Shown: piece after piece, positions 24,019-38,553 of the stretch
Numbering within the stretch: the first letter of the stretch is position 1
Layout of the letters: every line of letters begins with the position of its first letter
Notes under the pieces: generated by a model
Database searches by the model: none
Told to the model about the DNA's origin: nothing
The model's input: only the letters and a program-made list of their open reading frames with translations
NCBI RefSeq assembly: GCF_949987515.2
Contig: NW_027192650.1
Coordinates: 3,348,001-3,412,000, forward strand
Reading direction: 5' to 3'
Origin: Delphinus delphis
Taxonomy: Eukaryota > Chordata > Mammalia > Artiodactyla > Delphinidae
DNA: 64,000 nt
Position numbers and translations under genes: made by a program

Positions 24019-25579
24019 TATGTGTAGCTGTAGCTTAAAAAATTCCCCAGTTTGGGTTTCGGGGAGACACTGATTTTGAAAAAGCCCTGGTGTTCTCCTT
24101 ACATGAATGGGACTCTTCCTACTGCTAAAACATGTCTGTCACACCCAGAGGATGGTATACCGTCTGATCGGGAAGAGTTTGGAAAAGGCATCTCATCTCC
24201 TCATCTCCTGGTGCTCGGGTTCACCCCTCCAGCGTCTTTACTAACAGTCTCCCCACTTGGAGATGTCAGCACTGTCAACATCCTGTTGCGTACAGTTTGG
24301 AATTTGTCCAGAGGATGAAGCGGAAGGATGAGGAACAATGAGAGACAAGTCCTAGGTGTTCAGACAGGCACATGTCACTCTAATTTCCAATCAGGAAGAC
24401 GAATTGACCAAAGGCTAGGGTTGCCCATGGAAACAGTATAGGGCTTGAGGAAATCCCGCTGCTTTGTGGCCAGTTCCCATAAACACGAGTTGAACAATGG
24501 AACTCAGGGGCAGTAAAATTCACAAAACTGCAGAGTTGAAAATATCCATCACTGAAAAATGTCTTGAGGAGAGTCAGAGAAAAGGACTTGTAAGCAAGGG
24601 AGAATGGCAGGAAAGGGATTTGAGGAGGTAGAAAGGACTCGCCATTAAGCACAAGAAAAGGAGCTGAACATTGCCAACATTGCAGTTGGCCAAAAAGGGT
24701 GTATGCGTTCTTTTCTGTATATATTCAAGAAAAGGGCATACACTTTTTTAGCCAACCAAACAGGTGGGCACTGGAAGTCAATACTACAAAAGATATCACT
24801 TCGCATCAGTCAGAAGAGCCATCCTCATAAAGCGTAAACAACAGAAATGCAGGACAGGGCAACGAGAAGAGGGAGCCCTGTGAGACTTATAGTGGAAATG
24901 TATATTGCCAACGGCCATTCTGGAGAAGTGTATTGTGTTTACTAAAGCATCTAAAAAATGAGCTACAGAGCATAGGGCACTTACACTCATGGGCGTATAT
25001 CTTGGGAAAAACAAAAATCGAGAGGACACAGGCACCCCAATGTTTACCCCCTCTCTGTTTAAAAGATCCTCGACTAGGATATAACTTAAATGTCTCTGGA
25101 GGGAAAAAATGGATAGAGATGTGGTACTTAGGTAGAGTGGAATATTATTCAGCCTGGAAATCAATGAAATATGGCCAGTTGTAACAACTCCGGAGGAGTT
25201 ACGTATGATCATTCTAAGTGACAGAATTCAAAAAGAAAAAGACACATATCATAAGATATCACTTAAAGGTGGAATCCAAAATGGCTACACATGAAATAAA
25301 TTACAAAACAAAAACATAGTCAAATATGTAGAAAACACGCATAAGGCTGCTAAACGGGAAAGGTGGGGAGGGGTGAGGCATCATCCAGGAGGTTGAAATT
25401 AGCAAAGATACCATTCCAAATACCAAACTGATAATCAACAAGACCTACACGGTAGCTAAAAGAACTGCACTCAGCACACTCAAGTCACCGGAAAAGAATA
25501 TATACGACTGGTAAGAATCTGAAAAAGAATTTATTGATGTCTCTCTGTACGTGAATCAAGTGGATGTACAGCAGCAAGA
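24019..25579 (+). repeat. Array B unit 1 (divergent edge unit)
   Basis: Partner of array A unit 1, with an imperfect hairpin at 24686-24755. It differs from its partner by a few substitutions, including AAGGGCAT for AAGAGCAT in the right arm. Confidence 0.85.
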
Positions 25580-27335
25580 AACAGAGCTTTGAAAATCAGC
25601 TGTAACCAATATAGTAATAAATTGAAAAAAATAAACGACAGAGAGACAGAGAAAACCTCTTACAACTTTTCCTCAGGGACGGTGATGCAACATGGATTGA
25701 ACACATCTAGACCCACAGCAGGATGAGACATAAGGCTGGAAACTGTTTGCGCTAAGAGAAATGTGAGGTTGGGTGAGGAAATGCACACCCTTTAAAGTAA
25801 TACTACCTGGTACCCATTCAATGGGTCCCAAATCTGCAGGTTCAAGGGATCTTCCTACAGCTAAAACATGCATGGAAAACCCAGAGGACTGTACACCATG
25901 TGATCGGGAGATGTGTCTAAAATGCACCTCATTTATCCTCTCCTGGTGCTCCTGTTCACCATTCCAGCCACGCTACTTAGAATCTCCCCACTTGGAGAAT
26001 CAGCACATTTAAACTTCTGTTTCACACATTTTGCAAATTGTGAGGAGGATGAACGGGAAGAGGGGGAACCAATGAGAGAAGAGTTGTAGGGGTTTGGACG
26101 GGCACATATCACTCTAATTTCCCATTAAGAATAAGAATTAAAGAAAGGCTCAGCCTGCCTCGCCGGAGCCAAAATAGGGCCTGAAGCAATCCTGCGGGTT
26201 TGAGGCCAGCTCACAAAAGAGCAACTTAAAAAATGGAGCTCAGGGTCACTGCAATTCACAAACCTGCAGAGTTATAAATGAAAACTAACGTCCAAAAATA
26301 TGTTGAGGTAAGGCAAAGAAGAGGATCTGAATGCAAGACAGAATTGCAAGAAACAGATTTCAAGAGATAGATTGGACTCGTCTTTAACGCACATGAAAAG
26401 CGGCAGAATTTCGACAATGATGCAGTTGGCCCAAAAGGGCGTATGCGTTTTTTCCTGATTATATCCAGGAAAAAACGCATACGCACTTTATGGGCAACGA
26501 AGCAAGCAAGCAATGCAAATGTGCACAACAAAGAAGTCTCACTTCCCACCGGTCAAAAGGGCCATCCTAAAAAATTGTAAAAACCAGAAATGCAGGACAG
26601 GCCATGGAGAACAGGGAGCATTTATACGCTGATGGGCAGTGTGTGAACTGCCGAGAGCCACTCTGGAGAAGTGTATGGTGGTTCCTAAATCATCTAAAAA
26701 ACAGAGCTACAGAGCATAGGACACTTCCAATCATGGGAGTATATCTAGGGAAGTCTAAAAATCAACAAGACACAAGCACACCACAGTTTAGGGCTACTCT
26801 GTTTACAAGAACCTCAACTTCAGTACACCTTAAATATCCCAGGAAAGAGAACAATGGATAAAGAAGATGTGGTACTTATGTACAATGGAATATCTCTTCA
26901 CCATGAAATCAATGTAATAAGGCTAGTAGAAGGATAAAGAGTGGATTTAGGTCCGATAATACTACTTGAAATAAGTCAAACAGAAAAAGAAACATATCAT
27001 AAGATATCACTTATAGAGGGAGGGTAAATATGGCTGCACAAGAAATGAATTACAGAACAGAACAGTGTCTCACATTTAGAAAACACACTTATGTCAGCTT
27101 AAGGGGAAAGGAGAGGTGGGGTGATGCATAAAACCAGAGTTTGAAATTAGCACAGATACCGTTCAATAAACCAAATAGGTATTAGACAAGATCTACACCT
27201 TGCTCAATGAACAGGCCTCAACACACCCTATACACCGCAGAGAAATATATCTGAGGAATAAGAATCTTAAAACCCATGTATTGATATATCTCCATAAGGG
27301 AATCAAGTGTGTGCAGAGCGGCACAAACACAGCAG
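25580..27335 (+). repeat. Array B unit 2 (divergent, long form)
   Basis: Partner of array A unit 2. Hairpin at 26426-26497 with 30 of 36 pairs. Keeps the long-form segment. Confidence 0.9.
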
Positions 27336-29079
27336 TGAAAAGGAGCTAAACCCCATTATAGAAATAAATTTTAAAAACAAAACGCTGAAACAATGAAAGA
27401 GAGAAAAATTCTTACAAAATTCGCTCAGGGGCTGTGATGCAACCTGGATTGACCACATATAAACCCACAGCTGGATAAGACATAAGGCTGGACACTTGGG
27501 GATGACAGGATTGGTGAGCTTTGGTGAGCAACTGCCGAAAGTTTAATGCAATACTTCATGCTACTCATTCCAAGGGTCCCAACACTCCAGGTTGAAGGGA
27601 ATCTTCCTACAGCTAAACCATGCTTGGGAAACCCAGCGACTGGTATACCATATGATCGGGAAAGGTTTCTAAAACGCACCTCATTTTTGCTCTCCTGGGG
27701 CTCCGGATCGACATTCCAGCCGCTTTACTAACAACATCCCCACACGGAGTCAATGCCTTTAAGTTCTGGTATCGCACAGTCTGCAGTTAGTGCAGAGGAT
27801 GAATGGGAATAGGGGGAACCAGTGAGAAACTAGCTGTAGCGGTTTCAATGGGCACATGTCACTCTAATATCACATCAGTAAGAAGAATTAACCAAAGGCA
27901 CAGCAAGGTGCCCCAGAAGAAAAATAGGGCTTCAAGGAATCCTGTGGTTATGGGGCAAGACCACAAAAATAAGAGCTAAAAAATGGAGCTAAGGGCCACT
28001 GCAATTCAAAAACCTGCAGAGTTATAAAGGCCAACTATTTTTAAAAAATATATTGAGGTAAGGCTATGAAGAGGCATTGAAAGCAAGGCAGAATTGCAGG
28101 AAACCGATTTCAGGAGGTAGACTGGAATTGCATTGAAAGCATAGGAAAAGAGGCAGAACGTCCACAATGATGCACTTGGCCAAAAAGGGCGTATGCGTTT
28201 TTTCCTGAATATATTCAGGAAAAAACGCATACGCCCTTTTTGGCCAACCAAGCAAGCTTGCAAAGGAAATCTGCACTACAATGAAGTCTCACTTCCACCT
28301 GGTCAAAAGGGCCATCTGAAAAAAGTGTAAAATCCATAAAGGCACGACAGGCCATGGAGAACTGGGAGCCTTCTTATGCTGATGGGCGGGATGTAAATTG
28401 CCAACAGCCACTCTGGAGAAGTGTATGGTGTTTCCTGAAACATCTAAAAAACAAAGCAACAGAGCCTAGGGCACTTCCACTTATGGTCCTATAGCTTAGG
28501 GAAATTAAAATCAAAAAGACACAGCCACCCAAAGTTTGGGACGCCTCTGTTTACAAGAACCTCGTTTACGGTACAAGTTCAATATCGAAGAAAGTGAAAA
28601 ATGGATAAAGAACTTGTGGTACTTACGTACAATGCAATATCACTCAGCAATGAAATCTATGTCATCAGGCCCGTAGCAGCATAATGAGTGGATTCAGGTA
28701 TGATGATTCGAACTGAAATAAGTCACACAGAAAAGAAACATCATAAGGTATCACTAATACACAGAATGTGAACTTGGCTACACATGAACTGAATTACAAA
28801 ACAGAACAGTGTCTCAAGTTTAGAAAACCAACTTATGCTTGCTTAAGGGGGAAGGTGAGTTGGGGTGCTGCATAAAACTAGAGATTGAAATGAGCACAGA
28901 TAAAGTTCCTTAAGCCAAATATGGAATAGACAAGAGCTACTCCTTGCTCAACGATATGGACTCAACACCCCATATTAAACGCCTAAGAATGTACCTGACT
29001 AGTAAGTATCTTAAAACCTATCGATTGCTATGTCTCCAAAAGAGAATCAAGCGTGTGTACAGGGCCATAAACGCAGCAG
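27336..29079 (+). repeat. Array B unit 3 (long form, perfect hairpin)
   Basis: Partner of array A unit 3, but bases 28,143-28,163, just left of the hairpin, carry the short-unit sequence. Perfect hairpin at 28176-28247; subtype II. Confidence 0.93.
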
Positions 29080-30659
29080 TGATAGGATTGGAGAGGTTCG
29101 GTGAGCAAATGAAGACCCTTTGAAGTCATATTGCATGGTACCCATTACACGGGTCTCAACTCTCCAGGTTTAAGGTATTCTTCCTTCAGCTAAAACATGC
29201 ATGTGGAACCCAGAGTATGATCAACCGTGTGAACGGCAGACGTGTTCAAATATGTCTCAGTTTTCGTACCCTGGTACTCGGGTGCAACATTCCAGACGCT
29301 TAACTAACACTCTCCCCACTTGGAGAGTCAGCACCTTTAACCTCCTGTTTGGCCCCGTTTGCAATTTCTGCGGAAGATGAACAGGAATAGCGAGAACCAA
29401 TGAGAGACTACCTGGAGGTGTCTGCACGGGCAAATTTAACTCTCATTTCCCACCAGAAAGAGGAAATAACCAAAGGCTCAGCATGCCGTGCCGGAACCAG
29501 ATTAGGGCCTGAAGCCATCCAGCGGTGTTGCAGCCAGCTCACAAGAAAACGAGTTGAAGAAAGGAGCTCAGGGGCACTGTAATTCACAAACCTGCAGAGT
29601 TATAAATGACAGCTATCGTCCAAAAATAGACTGAAGTAAGGCTGCCAAGAGGACTTGAAAGCGGGGCAGAATTGCAGGAAACCGATTACAGGAGGTAGAC
29701 TGGAATTGCATTGAAAGCATAGGAAAAGAGGCAGAACGTCCACAATGATGCACTTGGCCAAAAAGGGCGTATGCGTTTTTTCCTGAATATATTCAGGAAA
29801 AAACTCATACGCCCCTTTTTGGCCAACCAAACAAGCTTGCAAAGGAAATCTGCACTACAATGAAGTCTCACTTCCCCCCGGTCAAAAGGGCCATCTGAAA
29901 AAAGTGTAAAATCCAGAAAGGCAGGACAGGCCATGGAGAACTGGGAGCCTTGTTATGCTGATGGGCGGGATGTAAATTGCCAACAGACACTCGGGAGAAG
30001 TGTATGGTGTTTCCTGAAACATCGAAAAAACAAAGCAACAGAGCCTAGGGCACTTCCACTTATGGTCCTATAGCTTAGGGAAATTAAAATCAAAAAGACA
30101 CAGCCACCCCAAAGTTTGGGACGGCTCTGTTTACAAGAACCTCCTTTACAGTACAAGTTCAACATCGCAGAAAGTGAAAAATGGATAAAGAAGTTGTGGT
30201 ATTTACTTACAAAGCAATATCACTCAGCAATGAAATCTATGTCATCAGGCCCTTAGCAGCACAATGAGTGGATTCAGGTATGATGATTCTAACTGAAATA
30301 AGTCACACAGAAAAAGAAACATCATAAGATATCAGTAATACATGGAAGTAAACTTGGCTACACAGGAACTGAATTACAGAACAGAACAGTGTCTCAAATT
30401 TGGAAAACCAACTTATGCTTGCTTAAGGGGAAAGGTGAGTTGGGGTGCTGCATAAAACCAGAGATTGAAATGAGCACAGATAAAGTTCCTTAAGCCAAAT
30501 ATGGAATAGACAAGAGCTACTCCTTGCTCAACGAAATGGACTCAACACCGCATATTAAACGCCTAAGAATGTACCTGACTAGTAAGTATCTTAAAACCTA
30601 TGGATTGCTATGTCTCCGAAAGAGAATCAAGCATGTGTACAGGGGCATAAACGCAGCAG
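29080..30659 (+). repeat. Array B unit 4 (short form)
   Basis: Hairpin at 29754-29826 with one substitution (AACTCAT) and one extra C in the right arm; subtype I. Confidence 0.95.
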
Positions 30660-32238
30660 TGATAGGATTGGAGAGGTTCGGTGAGCAAATGAAGACCCTT
30701 TGAAGTCATATTGCATGGTACCCATTACACGGGTCTTAACTCTCCAGGTTTAAGGTATTCTTCCTTCAGCTAAAACATGCATGTGGAACCCAAGTATGAT
30801 CAACCATGTGAACGGGAGACATGTTCAAATATGTCTCAGTTTTCCTCCCCTGGTACTCGGGTGCAACATTCCAGACGCTTTACTAACACTCTCCCCACTT
30901 GGAGAGTCAGCACCTTTAACCTCCTGTTTGGCCCAGTTTGCAATTTCTGCGGAAGATGAACAGGAATAGCGAGAACCAATGAGAGACAACCTGGAGGTGT
31001 CTGGACGGGCAAATTTAACTCTCATTTCCCACCAGGAAGAGGAAATAACCAAAGGCTCAGCGTGCCGTGCCGGAACCAGATTAGGGCCTGAAGCCATCCT
31101 GCGGTGTTGCGGCCAGGTCACAAGAAAGCGAGTTGAAGAAAGGAGCTCAGGGGCACTGTAATTCACAAACCTGCAGAGTTATAAATGACAACTATCGTCC
31201 AAAAATAGACTGAAGTAAGGCTGCGAAGAGGACTTGAAAGCGGGACAGAATTGCAGGAAACCGATTTCAGGAGGTAGACTGGAATTGCATTGAAAGCATA
31301 GGAAAAGAGGCAGAACGTCCACAATGATGCACTTGGCCAAAAAGGGCGTATGCGTTTTTTCCTGAATATATTCAGGAAAAAACGCATATGCCCTTTTTGG
31401 CCAACCAAGCAAGCTTGCAAAGGAAATCTGCACTACAATGAAGTCTCACTTCTCCCCGGTCAAAAGGGCCATCTGAAAAAAGTGTAAAATCCAGAAAGGC
31501 AGGACAGGCCATGGAGAACTGGGAGCCTTGTTATGCTGATGGGCGGGATGTAAATTGCCAACAACCACTCGGGAGAAGTGTATGGTGTTTCCTGAAACAT
31601 CTAAAAAACAAAGCAACAGAACCTATGGCACTTCCACTTATGGTCCTATAGCTTAGGGAAATTAAAATCAAAAAGACACAGACACCCCAAAGTTTGGAAC
31701 GGCTCTGTTTACAAGAACCTCGTTTACAGTACAAGTTCAACATCGCAGAAAGTGAAAAATGGATAAAGAAGTTGTGGTATTTACTTACAAAGCAATATCA
31801 CTCAGCAATGAAATCTGTGTCATCAGGCCCTTAGCAGCACAATGAGTGGATTCAGGTATGATGATTCTAACTGAAATAAGTCACACAGAAAAAGAAACAT
31901 CATAAGATATCAGTAATACATGGAATGTAAACTTGGCTACACAGGAACTGAATTACAGAACAGAACAGTGTCTCAAATTTAGAAAACCAACTTATGCTTG
32001 CTTAAGGGGAAAGGTGAGTTGGGGTGCTGCATAAAACCAGAGATTGAAATGAGCACAGATAAAGTTCCTTAAGTCAAATATGGAATAGACAAGAGCTACT
32101 CCTTGCTCAACGAAATGGACTCAACACCGCATATTAAACGCCTAAGAATGTACCTGACTAGTAAGTATCTTAAAACCTATGGATTGCTATGTCTCCGAAA
32201 GAGAATCAAGCATGTGTACAGGGGCATAAACGCAGCAG
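30660..32238 (+). repeat. Array B unit 5 (short form)
   Basis: Hairpin at 31333-31404 with one mismatch (CATATGCCC); subtype I. Confidence 0.95.
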
Positions 32239-33817
32239 TGATAGGATTGGAGAGGTTCGGTGAGCAAATGAAGACCCTTTGAAGTCATATTGCATGGTAC
32301 CCATTACACGGGTCTTAACTCTCCAGGTTTAAGGTATTCTTCCTTCAGCTAAAACATGCATGTGGAACCCAAGTATGATCAACCATGTGAACGGGAGACG
32401 TGTTCAAATATGTCTCAGTTTTCCTCCCCTGGTACTCGGGTGCAACATTCCAGACGCTTTACTAACACTCTCCCCACTTGGAGAGTCAGCGCCTTTAACC
32501 TCCTGTTTGGCCCAGTTTGCAATTTCTGCGGAAGATGAACAGAAATAGCGAGAACCAATGAGAGACTAGCTGGAGGTGTCTGGACGGGCAAATTTAACTC
32601 TCATTTCCCACCAGGAAGAGGAATTTACCAAAGGCTCAGCATGCCGGGCCGGAACCAGATTAGGGCCTGAAGCCATCCTGTGGTGTTGCGGCCAGCTCAC
32701 AAGAAAGCGAGTTGAAGAAAGGAGCTCAGGGACACTGTAATTCACAAACCTGCAGAGTTATAAATGACAGCTATCGTCCAAAAATATACTGAAGTAAGGC
32801 TGCCAAGAGGACTTGAAAGCGGGGCAGAATTGCAGGAAACCGATTTCAGGAGGTAGACTGGAATTGCATTGAAAGCATAGGAAAAGAGGCAGAACGTCCA
32901 CAATGATGCACTTGGCCAAAAAGGGCGTATGCGTTTTTTCCTGAATATATTCAGGAAAAAACGCATACGCCCTTTTTGGCCAACCAAGCAAACTTGCAAA
33001 GGAAATCTGCACCACAATGAAGTCTCACTTCCCCCCGGTCAAAAGGGCCATCTGAAAAAAGTGTAAAATCCAGAAAGGCAGGACAGGCCATGGAGAACTG
33101 GGAGCCTTATTATGCTGATGGGCGGGATGTAAATTGCGAACAGACACTCAGGAGAAGTGTATGGTGTTTCCTGAAACATCTAAAAAACAAAGCAACAGAG
33201 CCTAGGGCACTTCCACTTATGGTCCTATAGCTTAGGGAAATTAAAATCAAAAAGACACAGCCACCCCAAAGTTTGGGACGCCTCCGTTTACAAGAACCTC
33301 GTTTACCGTACAAGTTCAATATCACAGAAAGTGAAAAAGAGATAAAGAACTTGTGGTACTTACGTACAATGCAGTATCACTCAGCAATGAAATCTATGTC
33401 ATCAGGCCCATAGCAGCATAATGAGTGGATTCAGGTACGATGATTCTAACTGAAATAAGTCACACAGAAAAAGAAACATCATAAGATATCACTAATACAC
33501 GGAATGTAAACTTGGCTACACAGGAACTGCATTCCAAAACAGAACAGGGTCTCAAATTTAGAAAACCAACTTATGCTTGCTTAAGGGGAAAGGTGAGTTG
33601 GGGTGCTGCATAAAACCAGAGATTGAAATGAGCACAGATAAAGTTCCTTAAGCCAAATATGGAATAGACAAGAGCTACTCCTTGCTCAACGAAATGGACT
33701 CAACACCGCATATTAAACGCCTAAGAATGTACCTGACTAGTAAGTATCTTAAAACCTATGGATTGCTATGGCTCCGAAAGAGAATCAAGCATGTGTACAG
33801 GGGCATAAACGCAGCAG
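32239..33817 (+). repeat. Array B unit 6 (short form)
   Basis: Perfect hairpin at 32912-32983; subtype II. Confidence 0.95.
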
Positions 33818-35393
33818 TGATAGGATTGGAGAGGTTTGGTGAGCAAATGAAGACCCTTTGAAGTCATATTGCATGGTACCCATTACACGGGTCTCAACTC
33901 TCCAGGTTTAAGGTATTCATCCTTCAGCTAAAATATGCATGTGGAACTCAAATATGATCAACCATGTGAACGGGGGACGTGTTCAAATATGTCTCAGTTT
34001 TCCTCCCCTGGTACTAGGGTGCAACATTCCAGACGCTTTACTAACACTCTCCCGACTTGGAGAGTCAGTCCCTTTAAACTCCTGTTGGCCCAGTTTGCAA
34101 TTTCTGCGGAAGATGAACAGGAATAGTGAGAACCAATGAGAGGCTAGCTGGAGGTGTCTGGACGGGCAAATTTAACTCTCATTTCCCAACAGGAAGAGGA
34201 ATTAACCAAAGGCTCAGCATGCCGGGCCGGAACCAGATTAGGGCCTGAAGCCATCCTGCGGTGTTGCGGCCAGGTCACAAGAAAGCGAGTTGAAGAAAGG
34301 AGCTCAGGGGCACTGTAATTCACAAACCTGCAGAGTTATAAATGACAGCTATCGTCCAAAAATAGACTGAAGTAAGGCTGCCAAGAGGACTTGAAAGCGG
34401 GGCAGAATTGCAGGAAACCGATTTCAGGAGGTAGACTGGAATTGCATTGAAAGCATAGGAAAAGAGGCAGAACGTCCACAATGATGCACTTGGCCAAAAA
34501 GGGCGTATGCGTTTTTTCCTGAATATATTCAAGAAAAAACGCATACGCACTTTTTGGCCAACCAAGCAAGCTTGCAAAGGAAATCTGCACTACAATGAAG
34601 TCTCACTTCCCCCCGGTCAAAAGGGCCATCTGAAAAAAGTGTAAAATCCAGAAAGGCAACAGGCCATTGAGAACTGGGAGCCTTGTTATGCTGATGGGCG
34701 GGATGTAAATTGCCAATATACACTTGGGAGAAGTGTATGGTGTTTCCTGAAACATCTAAAAAACAAAGCAACAGAGCCTAGGGCACTTCCACTTATGGTC
34801 CTATAGCTTAGGGAAATTAAAATCAAAAAGACACAGCCACCCCAAAGTTTGGAACAGCTCTGTTTACAAGAACCTCGTTTACAGTACAAGTTCAACATCG
34901 CAAAAAGTGAAAAATGGATAAAGAAGTTGTGGTATTCACTTACAAAGCAATATCACTCAGCAATGAAATCTGTGTCATCAGGCCCTTAGCAGCACAATGA
35001 GTGGATTCAGGTATGATGATTCTAACTGAAATAAGTCACACAGAAAAAGAAACATCATAAGATTTCAGTAATACACGGAATGTAAACTTGGCTACACAGG
35101 AACAGAATTACAGAACAGAACAGGGTCTCAAATTTAGAAAACCAACTTATGCTTGCTTAAGAGGAAAGGTGAGTTGGGGTGTTGCATAAAACCAGAGATT
35201 GAAATGAGCACAGATAAAGTTCCTTAAGCCAAATATGGAATAGACAAGAGCTACTCCTTGCTCAACGAAATGGACTCAACACCGCATATTAAACGCCTAA
35301 GAATGTACCTGACTAGTAAGTATCTTAAAACCTATGGATTGCTATGTCTCCGAAAGAGAATCAAGCATGTGTACAGGGGAATAAACGCAGCAG
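33818..35393 (+). repeat. Array B unit 7 (short form)
   Basis: Hairpin at 34490-34561 with two right-arm mismatches (CAAGAA, CGCACT). Subtype I-like (TATTCACTTAC). Lacks four bases after AAAGGCA (AACAGGCCATTGAG), a variant shared with units 18 and 19. Confidence 0.95.
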
Positions 35394-36972
35394 TGATAGG
35401 ATTGGAGAGGTTCGGTGAGCAAATGAAGACCCTTTGAAGTCATATTGCATGGTACCCATTACACGGGTCTCAACTCTCCAGGTTTAAGGTATTCATCCTT
35501 CAGCTAAAACATGCATGTGGAACCCAAGTATGATCAACCATGTGAACGGGGGACGTGTTCAAATATGTCTCAGTTTTCCTCCCCTGGTACTCGGGTGCAA
35601 CATTCCAGATGCTTTACTAACACTCTCCCCACTTGGAGAGTCAGCGCCTTTAACCTCCTGTTTGGCCCAGTTTGCAATTTCTGCGGAAGATGAACAGGAA
35701 TAGCGAGAACCAATGAGAGACTAGCTGGAGGTGTCTGGACTGGCAAATTTAACTCTCATTTCCCACCAGGAAGAGGAAATAAACAAAGGCTCAGCGTGCC
35801 GTGCGGGAACCAGATTAGGGCCTGAAGCCATCCTGCGGTGTTTCGGCCAGGTCACAAGAAAGGGAGTTGAAGAAAGGAACTCAGGGGCACTGTAATTCAC
35901 AAACCTGCAGAGTTATAAATGACAGCTATCGTCCAAAAATAGACTGAAGTAAGGCTGCCAAGAGGACTTGAAAGTGGGGCAGAATTGCAGGAAACCGATT
36001 TCAGGAGGTAGACTGGAATTGCATTGAAAGCATAGGAAAAGAGGCAGAACTTCCACAATGATGCACTTGGCCAAAAAGGGCGTATGCGTTTTTTCCTGAA
36101 TATATTCAGGAAAAAACGCATACGCCCTTTTTGGCCAACCAAGCAAGCTTGCAAAGGAAATCTGCACTACAATGAAGTCTCACTTCCCCCCGGTCAAAAG
36201 GGCCATCTGAAAAAAGTGTAAAATCCAGAAAGGCAGGACAGGCCATGGAGAACTGGGAGCCTTGTTATGCTGATGGGCGGGATGTAAATTGCCAACAGAC
36301 ACTCGGGAGAAGTGTATGGTGTTTCCTGAAACATCTAAAAAACAAAGCAACAGAGCCTAGGGCACTTCCACTTATGGTCCTATAGCTTAGGGAAATTAAA
36401 ATCAAAAAGACACAGCCACCCCAAAGTTTGGGACGCCTCTGTTTACAAGAACCTCCTTTACCGTACAAATTCAATATCACAGAAAGTGAAAAATGGATAA
36501 AGAACTTGTGGTACTTACGTACAATGCAGTATCACTCAGCAATGAAATCTATGTCATCAGGCCCGTAGCAGCACAATGAGTGGATTCAGGTACGATGATT
36601 CTAACTGAAATAAGTCACACAGAAAAAGAAACATCATAAGATATCAGTAATACACGGAATGTAAACTTGGCTACACAGGAACTGAATTCCAAAACAGAAC
36701 AGGGTCTCAAATTTAGAAAACCAAGTTATGCTTGCTTAAGGGGAAAGGTGAGTTGGGGTGCTGCATAAAACCAGAGATTGAAATGAGCACAGATAAAGTT
36801 CCTTAAGCCAAATATGGAATAGACAAGAGCTACTCCTTGCTCAACGAAATGGACTCAACACCGCATATTAAATGCCTAAGAATGTACCTGACTAGTAAGT
36901 ATCTTAAAACCTATGGATTGCTATGTCTCCAAAAGAGAATCAAGTGTGTGTACAGGGGCATAAACGCAGCAG
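35394..36972 (+). repeat. Array B unit 8 (short form)
   Basis: Perfect hairpin at 36067-36138; subtype II. Confidence 0.95.
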
Positions 36973-38553
36973 TGATAGGATTGGAGAGGTTCGGTGAACA
37001 AATGAAGACCCTTTGAAGTCATATTGCATGGTACCCATTACACGGGTCTCAACTCTCTAGGTTTAAGGTATTCTTCCTTCAGCTAAAACATGCATGTGGA
37101 ACCCAGAGTATGATCAACCGTGTGAACGGGAGACGTGTTCAAATATGTCTCAGTTTTCCTCCCCTGGTACTCGGGTGCAACATTTCAGATGCTTTATTAA
37201 CACTCTCCCTACTTGGAGAGTCAGTGCCTTTAACCTCCTGTTTACCCCAGTTTGCAATTTCTGCGGAAGATGAACAGGAATAGCGAGAACCAATGAGAGA
37301 CAACCTGGAGGTGTCTGAACGGGCAAATTTAACTCTCATTTCCCACCAGGAAGAGGAATTAACCAAAGCCTCAGCGTGCCATGCCGGAACCACATTAGGG
37401 CCTGAAGACATCCTGCGGTGTTGTGGCCAGGTCACAAGAAAGCGAGTTGAAGAAAGGAGCTCAGGGGCACTGTGATTCACAAACCTGCAGAGTTATAAAT
37501 GACAGCTATCGTCCAAAAATATACTGAAGTAAGGCTGCCAAGAGGACTTGAAAGCGGGGCAGAATTGCAGGAAACCGATTTCAGGAGGTAGACTGGAATT
37601 GCATTTCAAGCATAGGAAAAGAGGCAGAACGTCCAAAGTGATGCACTTGGCCAAAAAGGGCGTATGCGTTTTTTCCTGAATATATTCAGGAAAAAACGCA
37701 TACGCCCTTTTTGGCCAACCAAGCAAGCTTGCAAAGGAAATCTGCACTACAATGAAGTCTCACTTCCCCCCGGTCAAAAGGGCCATCTGAAAAAAGTGGA
37801 AAATCCAGAAAGGCAGGACAGGCCATGGAGAACTGGGAGCCTTGTTATGCTGATGGGCGGGATGTAAATTGCCAACAGCCACTCCGGAGAAGTGTATGGT
37901 GTTTCCTGAAACATCTAAAAAACAAAGCAACAGAGCCTAGGGCACTTCCACTTATGGTCCTATAGCTTAGGGAAATTAAAATCAAAAAGACACAGCCACC
38001 CCAAATTTTGGGACGCCTCTGTTTACAAGAACCTCGTTTACCGTACAAGTTCAATATCACAGAAAGTGAAAAATGGATAAAGAAGTTGTGGTACTCATGT
38101 ACAATGCAATATCACTCAGCAATGAAATCTATGTCACCAGGCCCATAGCAGCATAATGAGTGGATTCGGGTATGGTGATTCTAACTGAAATAAGTCACAC
38201 AGAAAAAGAAACATCAAAAAATATCACTAATACATGGAATTTAAACTTGGCTACAGAGGAACTGCATTACAAAACATAACAGGGTCTGAAATTTACAAAA
38301 CCAACTTATGCTTGCTTAAGTGGAAAGGTGAATTGGGGTGCTGCATAAAACCAGAGATGGAAATGAGCACAGATAAAGTTCCTTAAGCCAAATATGGAAT
38401 AGACAAGAGCTACTCCTTGCTCAACGAAATGGACTCCACACCCCATATTAAACGTCTAAGAATATACCTGACTAGTAAGTATCTTAAAACCTGTGGATTG
38501 CTATGTCTCCAAAAGAGAATCAAGCATGTGTACAAGGGTCATAAACGCAGCAG
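36973..38553 (+). repeat. Array B unit 9 (short form, three-unit period member)
   Basis: Perfect hairpin at 37647-37718; subtype III (TACTCATGTACAATGCAAT). Shares GTTTACCCCAG, CACATTAGG, CTGTGATTCAC and GCATTTCAAG with unit 12. Confidence 0.95.

Larger units (their letters stand above)
21080..28919 (+). repeat. Tandem segmental duplication, copy B
   Basis: Downstream partner of 1-7840 at a constant +21,079 offset. Substitutions are scattered, for example at 1138/22217, 1464/22543 and 2034-2400/23113-23479. One dense cluster of differences lies at 28,143-28,163 (see findings). Beyond about 28.9 kb the partner relation is replaced by generic array similarity. Confidence 0.95.
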
